Source of the DNA: a virus | Virus record (IMG/VR): IMGVR_UViG_3300036845_000360 | Coordinates: 1-32,053 of that record | Direction: 5' to 3' (one strand) | DNA: 32,053 bases | Shown: in pieces, positions 24,207 to 29,564 of the stretch | Position numbering within the stretch: position 1 is the first letter of the stretch | Layout: every line of letters starts with the position of its first letter | Notes under the pieces: generated by a model | Seen by the model: only the letters and a program-made list of their open reading frames with translations | What the model was told of the DNA's origin: nothing | The model's database searches: none | Translations under genes and position numbers: made by a program

Positions 24207-24437
24207 TCAAAGCACCATGCGTAATGGGAATACGCTCGGGAGAAATGGAGAGCTGCACTCCATTAGCTCCCGGTCGAAATCTTCCTGATTTGCTGCTGAT
24301 GGTACCGCAATCCGCAGCACCAGGCATTGCACATATATGCCCTTGTCAGTGTGACCCTCCCAAAGCCGGGCGGGAATGCTGGCTCCGTCTTGTTCTACGG
24401 AGATGATTTGATCCGTGTTCTCAATCAGGAGTTTCAT
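24207..24437 (-). CDS. hypothetical phage protein, 76 aa
   Basis: Starting at the ATG at 24437, which overlaps the preceding TGA as ATGA, the product reads MKLLIENTDQIISVEQDG and continues ARLWEGHTDKGIYVQCLVLR. The 'MKLLIENTD..' opening and the ARxWEGxTxxGIxVxC pattern are ones I have met in short conserved phage proteins, all without known function. It is beta-rich with one Cys. It lies directly before the portal and is probably coupled in translation to the Acb2-like gene. The longer frame to 24464 starts inside that gene and is rejected. Confidence 0.65.
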   Translation of the reverse strand: MKLLIENTDQIISVEQDGASIPARLWEGHTDKGIYVQCLVLRIAVPSAANQEDFDRELMECSSPFLPSVFPLRMVL

Positions 24438-24724
24438 TTTGCCGGCTGCTCTATTCTGTCCCATAGATCGCTGGTGTCAAGCGCGTTCCAAACGTCGCTC
24501 ATCTTGCGTAGCGCGGTTTGCTGGGCGGGGCAAATGGGCGTGTTTGCGATGATTACATTGGCAAGAGTGTAAAGCTCGGCGCGAATCGCCGTGTACTGTG
24601 CCTCATATTCAGGGCTCGGCTTGTCATAGCGAAAAAGCGTGTGAAGATTGTTCCGGTTTAGAACGTCTGAATAACGGTCTGATTGTTTCTTTGCTGACTT
24701 CTTTGCTGGCTTCTTAGCTGGCAT
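24434..24724 (-). CDS. candidate Acb2-like cyclic-oligonucleotide sponge (anti-CBASS)
   Basis: 96 aa with a Lys-rich N-terminus (MPAKKPAKKSAKKQSDR) and a compact helical hairpin at 24-82: HTLFRYDKPSPEYEAQYTAI, a helix RAELYTLANVIIANTPI, then CPAQQTALRKMSDVWNAL. The layout F-x-Y-x-x-P ... Y-x-x-I-R ... L-A-x-x-I ... P-x-[CS]-P-x-Q ... A-L-x-K resembles the Acb2/Tad1 hairpin domain (DUF7681-type), small phage proteins that bind cyclic oligonucleotide signals and so block CBASS or Thoeris defence. The usual C-terminal 'ANAaIA' is replaced by WNALDTSDLW, so binding is not guaranteed. It sits between terminase and portal, a common place for accessory genes. Confidence 0.5.
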   Translation of the reverse strand: MPAKKPAKKSAKKQSDRYSDVLNRNNLHTLFRYDKPSPEYEAQYTAIRAELYTLANVIIANTPICPAQQTALRKMSDVWNALDTSDLWDRIEQPAK

Positions 24725-24975
24725 CCAGCCTCCATGAAAGGTGTGTGAACCAATACAGAAATTCCGCAGCAGGGGCAGAGAAAAGCCTCATTCAGACAAG
24801 CGGGGTTGGTGCAAAGCGTCTGCTCTTGATTCGCCCAGGAACACATTTGAAGCTGGCCGGCACGAAAGCCAAGAACGCAAGGATCATCCTCACTACACCC
24901 GCACACGAAGCATTCGCCCGGCGGGTCGCTCAATTCGGTTCGTTCTTCTGGATGAACTCGCGCAACGTGTTGCAT
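24658..24975 (-). CDS. Cys-rich zinc-binding-type protein
   Basis: 105 aa, MQHVARVHPEERTELSDPPG, followed by a dense Cys cluster: C22, C25, C27, C33, C45, C55, C60, C67, C69 and C70, with the ECFVCGCSEDDPC segment that resembles short phage proteins of the 'CxVCGC' kind. These probably bind zinc. The start at 24975 has GAGG a few bases upstream. An alternative is a TTG at 24933, which overlaps the preceding TGA as TTGA. The C-terminus overlaps the next gene by 67 bases, a long but real-looking overlap because both frames keep their motifs. No function is known. Confidence 0.55.
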   Translation of the reverse strand: MQHVARVHPEERTELSDPPGECFVCGCSEDDPCVLGFRAGQLQMCSWANQEQTLCTNPACLNEAFLCPCCGISVLVHTPFMEAGCQLRSQQRSQQRNNQTVIQTF

Positions 24976-25157
24976 ACATCCTCGCGCCTTATATTCGACG
25001 TGTAGAAACAGCCGCCCTTTTCTCCAAACTCGACCATGAGCAAAACAAAGCCGTAGCCTAGAGGCATGGCCGCGCGCATCATGTTGCCAATGTCATTGAG
25101 AACCTTTTCGGCTTCCGGGTTCCGCACCTGAAAATCGCCGGGGATGCGCTCGGCCAT
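24930..25157 (-). CDS. hypothetical phage protein, 75 aa
   Basis: MAERIPGDFQVRNPEAEKVL... and GYGFVLLMVEFGEKGGCFYT. The 'GYGF.LL.V.F....CFYTSN..R.DV' pattern is familiar from short conserved phage proteins of unknown role. The TGA of the previous gene shares its last base with the ATG (TGATG), so translation is coupled. There is no membrane segment, and one Cys. It belongs to a run of short genes between terminase and portal that may be accessory or host-takeover genes. Confidence 0.65.
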   Translation of the reverse strand: MAERIPGDFQVRNPEAEKVLNDIGNMMRAAMPLGYGFVLLMVEFGEKGGCFYTSNIRREDVCNTLREFIQKNEPN

Positions 25158-25399
25158 CAGTCAACCTTTCCCTCAAATGGGACTGCAACGGTTTCGCCGT
25201 CGATTTCAAAAAGCGATGGCGCAAATGCCCCGCCCATGCCATGCAGCTCCACCATGCCGTTGGTGTAAACCTTCGTGCAGAGGATACCCGTACCAGGCTG
25301 CCAGTGGTGGAAGCGTACTTTATTGCCCAAAAGCCGCTGCCCAGCTTGTAGCTGGTCCTGGCCATCGGCATCCTGGGGCGGGTTGGAGGTTGCATTCAT
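25157..25399 (-). CDS. hypothetical protein, 80 aa
   Basis: MNATSNPPQDADGQDQLQAG..., then NKVRFHHWQPGTGILCTKVY and FAPSLFEIDGETVAVPFEG. It is beta-rich, with a polar N-terminal tail. No clear ribosome site precedes the ATG at 25399; instead the ATG lies in a short motif (TCATAGGC...GCTTGG read on the plus strand) that recurs at 2679-2696. The 42-base gap upstream is unusually long for this block, so this gene may have its own control signal. I do not recognise the family. Confidence 0.55.
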   Translation of the reverse strand: MNATSNPPQDADGQDQLQAGQRLLGNKVRFHHWQPGTGILCTKVYTNGMVELHGMGGAFAPSLFEIDGETVAVPFEGKVD

Positions 25400-25441
25400 A
25401 GGCTATGGCTTGGATATATAGCAGACATATTGAGAACATGT

Positions 25442-25636
25442 CTACTGCGCTTCTCCATCAAATGCCAGTAATTTCATCAGGCGTGTCATGACGTGTTGAC
25501 ACTCCGTAAACCCTGCCTTGAACATCAGTGCACCGAATTTTGCAAGATCCTCGCGGGTCGCCAGTCCTTCGGCTCGCAGGGTATCCGCTTGGGCAACGAT
25601 GCGCCTTGTCTCTTCGTGAAATTCGCCCAAGTCCAT
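25442..25636 (-). CDS. hypothetical small helical protein, 64 aa
   Basis: The ATG at 25636 has GAGGGA four bases upstream and lies just past the terminase stop; the frame to 25675 would overlap the terminase and is rejected. The product starts MDLGEFHEETRRIVAQADTL and is almost entirely helical (AEGLATREDLAKFGALMFKA), ending LMKLLAFDGEAQ. It has no motif. A small helical protein after the large terminase could be a packaging accessory, but small terminase subunits usually precede the large one, so I leave it unassigned. Confidence 0.55.
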   Translation of the reverse strand: MDLGEFHEETRRIVAQADTLRAEGLATREDLAKFGALMFKAGFTECQHVMTRLMKLLAFDGEAQ

Positions 25637-25650
25637 GCGTCCCTCGCGTT

Positions 25651-27342
25651 CTATCCACTCAGCCCCGGCATACAATCGCTCAAACCCTCATGACGCAGCG
25701 GCTCCCACTCGGGTTCCTCTTCCGGTACCGGCTCGGGCTCAGCGTACTGGCCGCGCCCGTAAACCCGGTTATAGGAATCCTCGGCAATGAACGTATTCCA
25801 CTGCTCATCATCGGAAGTCTCAAAGTCCTCGGCCGCGATGGAGGCCGGGAGTTTGGATGCAACGCGGCTAATCACGCTGGCCGTTTCGGTTTCCTCGATC
25901 ATGCCGAACTGGTATAGCTGCTTGAAAACCTCGGGCAGATTGGCGACGTCATTATGAAATAGAAGCCGGCCGGCCATCAGGTGAGGCTCGGCGCTTTTGA
26001 TCGTGAGCGCGCGCGCCGTCTCATCCTGTAAAAATTCGCTCCATAGGATTTCAACGCGCCAATTCTGAGCCAGGGCCTCATTGCGAATATGGTTTGCCAT
26101 CGTGGTTGCTCCGGGTGTTTCCTCGATTTCAACCCGATGGGTCTCCCAGCGCCGCGCGCAGGATACAAGGCGTTTTGCGAGTCCTGTAGGCGCCCATTGG
26201 CCGCGTATCACTTCCACGATGGTTATGCGCCCTTCGTGCTCGATCCCGACCGCGCCGGCGGCATACTTCGATTCCGCATATTCGAAGCGCCAGCAAATAT
26301 GAATCTTGTCATCTTGATGCGTCGATGTTTCAGGAACCTTCGAGGCTTCGAGCTTTTCCATTGGGAAGGTCGGCACAAAGTTCCCTTCGGCCACATTCAT
26401 GTATTGGGTCCAGTACGTTTCTGTATCGAGTTCCTTCTCAGCTCGCAGAAATTCCCAGGAAAGCTGCTCAGGGAACTGTAAAATCACGTCCCGCTCGGAC
26501 AATTCATCATCGTCCAGCTTGAAAGCGTGTGGGCGGTGAAGATAAGCCGGCTTCCAATAAAGCAAAGTATCGTCGCCGGCCTTCGCAATCAGATCGCCGT
26601 ACAGATCCATCGGCCCATAGCGCGTCCCGGTAATGTCGATCAGGCCGCTTTCTCCCAGCATCTTCAAATTCAAATAGAAGTTTTTGCGAACCTTCTTCAA
26701 GGCGAACGCGGTTTGTGAATTTCGATTGTCCTGCACATCCTCGCTTTTGATTATGTCGGGGTGCCAGCCCGAAAGAGATTGTTCGATCGACACCGCTTTG
26801 ATGGTGGGATCGCGCCGGAATTTGACGCGCGCCGGGGTATAAAACTCGCCGGCCTTGGGCAGCTTGGTAATGACGTGCTCTGGAAAGCAGATGTGAAAGG
26901 CAGTTCTCGGTGCATTGGCGGGGCAATAGAAATGGCTCGCGCATTCGGCTACGAACGCATCAGCCAGCGGCGAATCGGGCGAGTTAGACGCGCACATCGT
27001 CATGATCGCCACATCGGGGAAGTTCACAACCCACTGCACCGAATCAGCGATATTGAATGTGGTCTTGTACGTTTTTCGGGGAAGCAATACGATGCGGCGG
27101 CGTTTGTAGCGCGCGGCCTGGTAGAGCTGCCGCTCAAGCGCGAGAGCGGCATTCTCACCATCCTTTGGCGGGGTTTTCTTCACGAAAATATCGGCTACCG
27201 GCTGGTGCCAGATTTCCGTGATGCGGTGATAGCCCAGCCCCCATTTGGCGAGGAAAAACAAATCGGTCTGCATCCGGTATCGGATTTCGAGCCGGTAGGG
27301 TTCATCTTCCACCAGGCGCGGAATGTCGATGGGGTTTTGCAT
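25651..27342 (-). CDS. terL: terminase large subunit
   Basis: 563 aa. Residues 83-95 (RIVLLPRKTYKTT) hold the Walker A region in a PRK-x-x-K-T form. Around 194-203 (HPDIIKSEDV) is the Walker B region with Asp and the Glu-Asp that couples ATP hydrolysis. Further on, YGPMDLYGDLIA and the Cys/Trp/Asp-containing part at about 360-480 (GIEHEGRITIVEVIRGQWAP) are the nuclease half. The protein is of normal length. The adenine-binding N-terminus is the usual 'DLFFLAKWGLGYHRITEIWH'. Its ATG shares a base with the previous TAA. It packages DNA into the prohead through the portal. No clear small subunit is visible next to it. Confidence 0.85.
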   Translation of the reverse strand: MQNPIDIPRLVEDEPYRLEIRYRMQTDLFFLAKWGLGYHRITEIWHQPVADIFVKKTPPKDGENAALALERQLYQAARYKRRRIVLLPRKTYKTTFNIADSVQWVVNFPDVAIMTMCASNSPDSPLADAFVAECASHFYCPANAPRTAFHICFPEHVITKLPKAGEFYTPARVKFRRDPTIKAVSIEQSLSGWHPDIIKSEDVQDNRNSQTAFALKKVRKNFYLNLKMLGESGLIDITGTRYGPMDLYGDLIAKAGDDTLLYWKPAYLHRPHAFKLDDDELSERDVILQFPEQLSWEFLRAEKELDTETYWTQYMNVAEGNFVPTFPMEKLEASKVPETSTHQDDKIHICWRFEYAESKYAAGAVGIEHEGRITIVEVIRGQWAPTGLAKRLVSCARRWETHRVEIEETPGATTMANHIRNEALAQNWRVEILWSEFLQDETARALTIKSAEPHLMAGRLLFHNDVANLPEVFKQLYQFGMIEETETASVISRVASKLPASIAAEDFETSDDEQWNTFIAEDSYNRVYGRGQYAEPEPVPEEEPEWEPLRHEGLSDCMPGLSG

Positions 27343-27659
27343 TACATCGCCGGGGCGGTTTCTCCCTGATCCTGTAGCGCGCCGGCGCCGGCCCCCTGTG
27401 GCTGCTGCTGGGGCATCTCTTCGCCAAAGCCTGGCTGATCGCCCATGTGTTCGTCGAAGTGCTCGGCTACGGCTTCTTTGTCGGGCAATGCGTGTTCTTC
27501 GGTGTGCGAATGGCCTTCGCTGCGGGGTCCTTCGCCATGATGCTTGTGCACATGCGCGATATAGCCGCCGTTGTCGGCGCGCTCGTAGTGAACCCCATGC
27601 GTGTGCGTCTTGTGGCCTTTACCTTTACCTCCAAGTGCGTGGCGAATCTCTCGTTCCAT
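27342..27659 (-). CDS. His-rich protein, 105 aa
   Basis: The ATG at 27659 follows AGGAGGACGGAC, a strong site; the start at 27680 lacks one. The protein begins MEREIRHALGGKGKGHKTHT and has about fifteen His within 60 residues (HGVHYERADNGGYIAHVHKH, then EGHSHTEEHALPDKEAVAEH), followed by a Gln/Pro/Gly-rich tail. The His clusters suggest metal binding, or pH sensing, but no classic metal site is evident. Similar short His-rich proteins occur next to terminase or capsid genes in other phages. It sits directly before the large terminase and could be a packaging partner. Confidence 0.6.
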   Translation of the reverse strand: MEREIRHALGGKGKGHKTHTHGVHYERADNGGYIAHVHKHHGEGPRSEGHSHTEEHALPDKEAVAEHFDEHMGDQPGFGEEMPQQQPQGAGAGALQDQGETAPAM

Positions 27660-27693
27660 GTCCGTCCTCCTGTGCACCATCTGCGTTTAAGTT

Positions 27694-27725
27694 AGCGCGC
27701 GGGATATGTGTAGCTCCCGCGCGCT
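27694..27725. other. strong intercistronic hairpin, 11-bp perfect stem
   Basis: AGCGCGCGGGA (27694-27704) is followed by ten bases and its exact complement TCCCGCGCGCT (27715-27725). It lies in the 78-base gap between the virion-like gene (stop at 27738) and the His-rich gene (start at 27659). Leftward it is followed by AACTTAAACG, which has no T tract, so it is an attenuator, RNA-stability or processing element rather than a clean terminator. The stem is symmetrical and would also form in the rightward direction. Confidence 0.6.
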
Positions 27726-27737
27726 CTCTGGCGGGTT

Positions 27738-28310
27738 TTAGTATCCGGCCTCGAAGTTGTAAATGCTGCCGGTGTTTGCGCCGGCCGTTCCAAAGGTCAG
27801 CGCCACGGCCAGGAAGAACGCCGGGTTTGTCGGTTGGACGGGAACGCCGCCCTGGGTCACAGGTAGATTGCTGCCGTTGATTCCGGTAAGGACGTTTGCC
27901 AGTGGTGCCGACCCGTCAAAGAGGTTGTTTACCTGTTGACTGAAGGTGCCTTGCAGAAGGCCGCCGTTGGAATCAAATATCATGTTCGCTTCAATCCACC
28001 AGGTTGCCCATGTAGTGGCAATGGCGCGCGCCGTGCCGGAACCCAGCAGCGTCCAGTTCGCCGCCACCAGTGGGGCAGCAGGGACGGCCAGAGCTGCCAG
28101 CAAACTCGCGGTGCAGGTAAAAGCGCCGGCCGTGTGTGCGTTGCCTTCGGCGCGCACGGTGAAGCGTTTTCCCTCAATCGCCAGCGCGCCGGGAACGCCG
28201 ATAATGCAGGGAAGCTGCGGGTTAGAGGCCAGGGTAAAAACCTGGGCGGTTGCGACTGCTGCATTGACCACGTTGGCCGGTGCAGCGCGACGGATAGCGA
28301 TACTGCTCAT
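27738..28310 (-). CDS. probable abundant virion protein (decoration or head fibre)
   Basis: 190 aa with many Ala, Thr, Val and Asn, and few charges after residue 10. It has two or three beta-rich repeats (FTVRAEGNAHTAGAFTCTAS; GSGTARAIATTWATWWIEAN; NPAFFLAVALTFGTAGANTG) and ends with YNFEAGY. The ATG has one of the strongest ribosome sites in the window (AAGGAGGA, eight bases away), and the gene is followed by an isolated 11-bp hairpin, which together suggest strong, separately controlled expression. I read it as a capsid decoration or fibre-like protein. I do not recognise the family. Confidence 0.55.
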   Translation of the reverse strand: MSSIAIRRAAPANVVNAAVATAQVFTLASNPQLPCIIGVPGALAIEGKRFTVRAEGNAHTAGAFTCTASLLAALAVPAAPLVAANWTLLGSGTARAIATTWATWWIEANMIFDSNGGLLQGTFSQQVNNLFDGSAPLANVLTGINGSNLPVTQGGVPVQPTNPAFFLAVALTFGTAGANTGSIYNFEAGY

Positions 28311-28352
28311 TGTCGTATTCCTCCTTCAAGGAATAGCGGCCCGGCGACTGGC

Positions 28353-28697
28353 CTACTCTGTGCGCCAAGTGTTATCCGATTGGCTCTTAAATGCAAGCGC
28401 CGATCCATTCGACGGCCTGCCGCGCTTGCGCTTGGTGCCTTCCGATTCCATCCACTTGCGAAAATCGCGGCGCTCCGCGGGTGTCGATGGCTGATTGCAG
28501 TAGCGGCATTTCTTTGCGTCGTGCTTTCGCCGCCGGATATTTCTGAGAATGCGCGCGCAGTCCTTTGAGCATGTGACAGCCTCTCGAAGTACTCGGTCCT
28601 CTGGAATGGCTTTGGTGCACACACAGCAGCGCAGCTCATCGCGGCGTCTCTTCTTCGCCGCTACACTTCTTCGATCTGGATTCGTTTTAGGTGCCAT
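28353..28697 (-). CDS. small zinc-finger protein
   Basis: 114 aa with a basic N-terminus (MAPKTNPDRRSVAAKKRRR), then C24/C25/C27, C43/C47 and C64/C67 in an ELRCCVCTKAIPEDRVLREA plus VTCSKDCARILRNIRR layout that resembles FCS-type and HNH-adjacent treble-clef fingers. A KRKRGRPSNG patch follows near residue 90. The ATG is preceded only by a weak AGAAA, and the first 37 bases overlap the nuclease gene. A DNA-binding protein or small nuclease accessory is possible. There are no catalytic His-Asn residues that would make a clear HNH endonuclease. Confidence 0.6.
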   Translation of the reverse strand: MAPKTNPDRRSVAAKKRRRDELRCCVCTKAIPEDRVLREAVTCSKDCARILRNIRRRKHDAKKCRYCNQPSTPAERRDFRKWMESEGTKRKRGRPSNGSALAFKSQSDNTWRTE

Positions 28698-29041
28698 AGC
28701 ATTTTCTTTTTGAGTTGATACTCGCGCGTTTTCATGCCCTTTGCATCAAGGATGTGGTGTATTTCATTTTCGTCTGTGTAGGTGAAATCAGCCACATAAA
28801 ACACGGCGCGGTTGGGAGGATCTGCGGGGATCACTTCGATGCGAACCTGTTCCTGCAAGTCGAATATCTTGCCGCCGGCCGCAAGCGCATGGAGATTCGT
28901 GGCGACGTTCATTTCGCGCAGCGAAGCATATTTTCCGCGCTCGTCTTTGGGAGCGACGGCGTATTTGTTGCGCTTTGGCTCAACGCCTTCGATGTGCGCT
29001 GTCCAGGCGGCGCGCTCGGATCGAAAATTCAATCGTCCCAT
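28661..29041 (-). CDS. DUF1064/PD-(D/E)XK nuclease-like protein
   Basis: 126 aa, MGRLNFRSERAAWTAHIEGV. The segment KYASLREMNVATNLHALAAG contains the expected Ser..Glu (Glu43), followed by an L..Q strand, DFTYTDENE with Asp85, and LDAKGMKTREYQLKKK with Asp99 and Lys101, the catalytic core of PD-(D/E)XK enzymes in the DUF1064 family, which are phage endodeoxyribonucleases or Holliday-junction-resolving enzymes. GGGA precedes the ATG at 29041 at about eight bases. It is the first leftward gene of the late block and divergent from the RHH gene. Role: trimming or resolving replicated phage DNA before packaging. Confidence 0.75.
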   Translation of the reverse strand: MGRLNFRSERAAWTAHIEGVEPKRNKYAVAPKDERGKYASLREMNVATNLHALAAGGKIFDLQEQVRIEVIPADPPNRAVFYVADFTYTDENEIHHILDAKGMKTREYQLKKKMLWHLKRIQIEEV

Positions 29042-29072
29042 TCACCATTCCCGAAACTACAAGTTTTACTAG

Positions 29073-29102
29073 TTGACGTGCTGAAAAGCATACGCGTACA
29101 TT
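29073..29102 (+). promoter_or_regulatory. candidate promoter for the RHH gene
   Basis: TTGACG (29073-29078) and TACATT (29097-29102) are separated by 18 bases. Transcription would then start near 29109, almost at the ATG (29111), and no ribosome site precedes that ATG, so the message could be leaderless. A TGCT...AGCA dyad lies between the two elements. The spacing is one longer than ideal. No strong opposite promoter for the leftward nuclease could be placed. Confidence 0.45.
29079..29090. promoter_or_regulatory. TGCT-GAAA-AGCA dyad in the RHH promoter spacer
   Basis: TGCTGAAAAGCA is a four-base inverted repeat with a four-base centre between the -35 and -10 elements. The same arms recur around 29437-29447 (TGCTCCAAGCA) and 29499-29509 (TGCTCTGAGCA). 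This is a natural operator position for the RHH protein encoded 20 bases downstream. It is a short motif, so chance in a single copy is not negligible, but the family of three is less easily accidental. Confidence 0.45.
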
Positions 29103-29110
29103 CCATCCCT

Positions 29111-29386
29111 ATGTCTCCGAAAATTCCGCAAGCAGCAGCGAGAGAGCCTAAATTCATCGACGTCCGCGTTCGCTTCCATCCAGACGAATTGCGGCAGATT
29201 AAAGCTGCTGCTGCCAATCGTGGTCTTGGCTTTAATACGTTTGTGCGCCTGGTCTGCGCGGGAACGGCGGTACGTGTATTGAGCGAGGCTCCCGCAGAGG
29301 GGCTCGTTGGAAAATATCTCGATCTCAACTGCGTTTTGAACCGTGGCCGGCAACCGGAAGAAACCGCGTTGTCGGAGATTGCCTGA
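29111..29386 (+). CDS. ribbon-helix-helix DNA-binding regulator
   Basis: The frame extends to 28715 on this strand, but only the last 91 codons from the ATG at 29111 carry a protein pattern, and the earlier part overlaps the nuclease gene in reverse. Residues from about 14 (KFIDVRVRFHPDELRQIKAA) to 40 have the strand plus two-helix pattern of Arc/CopG-type ribbon-helix-helix proteins, with the 'HPDELRQIK...AAANRGLGFNTFVRLV' helices. The remaining 40 residues are a charged tail ending LSEIA. No ribosome site precedes the ATG, and the promoter lies so close that translation may be leaderless. Its likely role is to repress its own promoter and control the switch between the rightward and leftward operons. 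Confidence 0.7.
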   Translation: MSPKIPQAAAREPKFIDVRVRFHPDELRQIKAAAANRGLGFNTFVRLVCAGTAVRVLSEAPAEGLVGKYLDLNCVLNRGRQPEETALSEIA

Positions 29387-29397
29387 AGCATAAATTT

Positions 29398-29422
29398 GGC
29401 GGCTCGCCGGGGCCGTTTTTTT
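29398..29422 (+). terminator. likely rho-independent terminator after the RHH gene
   Basis: CGGC (29400-29403) pairs with GCCG (29412-29415) around an eight-base loop and is followed at once by seven T (29416-29422). The stem is short and the loop partly self-complementary, but the GC-rich arms and T tract fit a terminator. It starts 12 bases past the stop. Confidence 0.6.
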
Positions 29423-29435
29423 GTCGCTGCTAAAA

Positions 29436-29550
29436 ATGCTCCAAGCATGAGCCAGGCTTCCCCTTTTTGGGGGCATGGGCGGCGTGTGTTCGTGCCCATG
29501 CTCTGAGCATTCATCGAGCAGCCCCAAGCATCAGGAAATGACGATGCTCA
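29436..29550. repeat. repeat-rich control region / candidate origin upstream of the initiator gene
   Basis: Contains ATGCTCCAAGCAT (29436-29448) and ATGCTCTGAGCAT (29498-29510), two dyads with a three-base centre; AAGCAT (29526-29531) and ATGCTCA (29544-29550) as half-sites; and a perfect eight-base inverted repeat GCATGGGC / GCCCATGC (29473-29480 and 29494-29501) with a 13-base loop. No gene fits here; a leftward frame across it lacks any domain. These may be RHH operators, iterons, or both. The initiator gene starts 15 bases further on. Confidence 0.5.
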
Positions 29551-29564
29551 CCTGAGGTCGGAAT

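Noticed and set aside
28715-29110. N-terminal extension of the RHH frame
   Set aside because: It is antisense to the nuclease gene; domain similarity begins only after the ATG at 29111, just past a promoter.
29069-29527. Leftward frames opposite the RHH gene and repeat region
   Set aside because: They cover the dyads, hairpin and terminator and have no domain; the rightward RHH reading is better.
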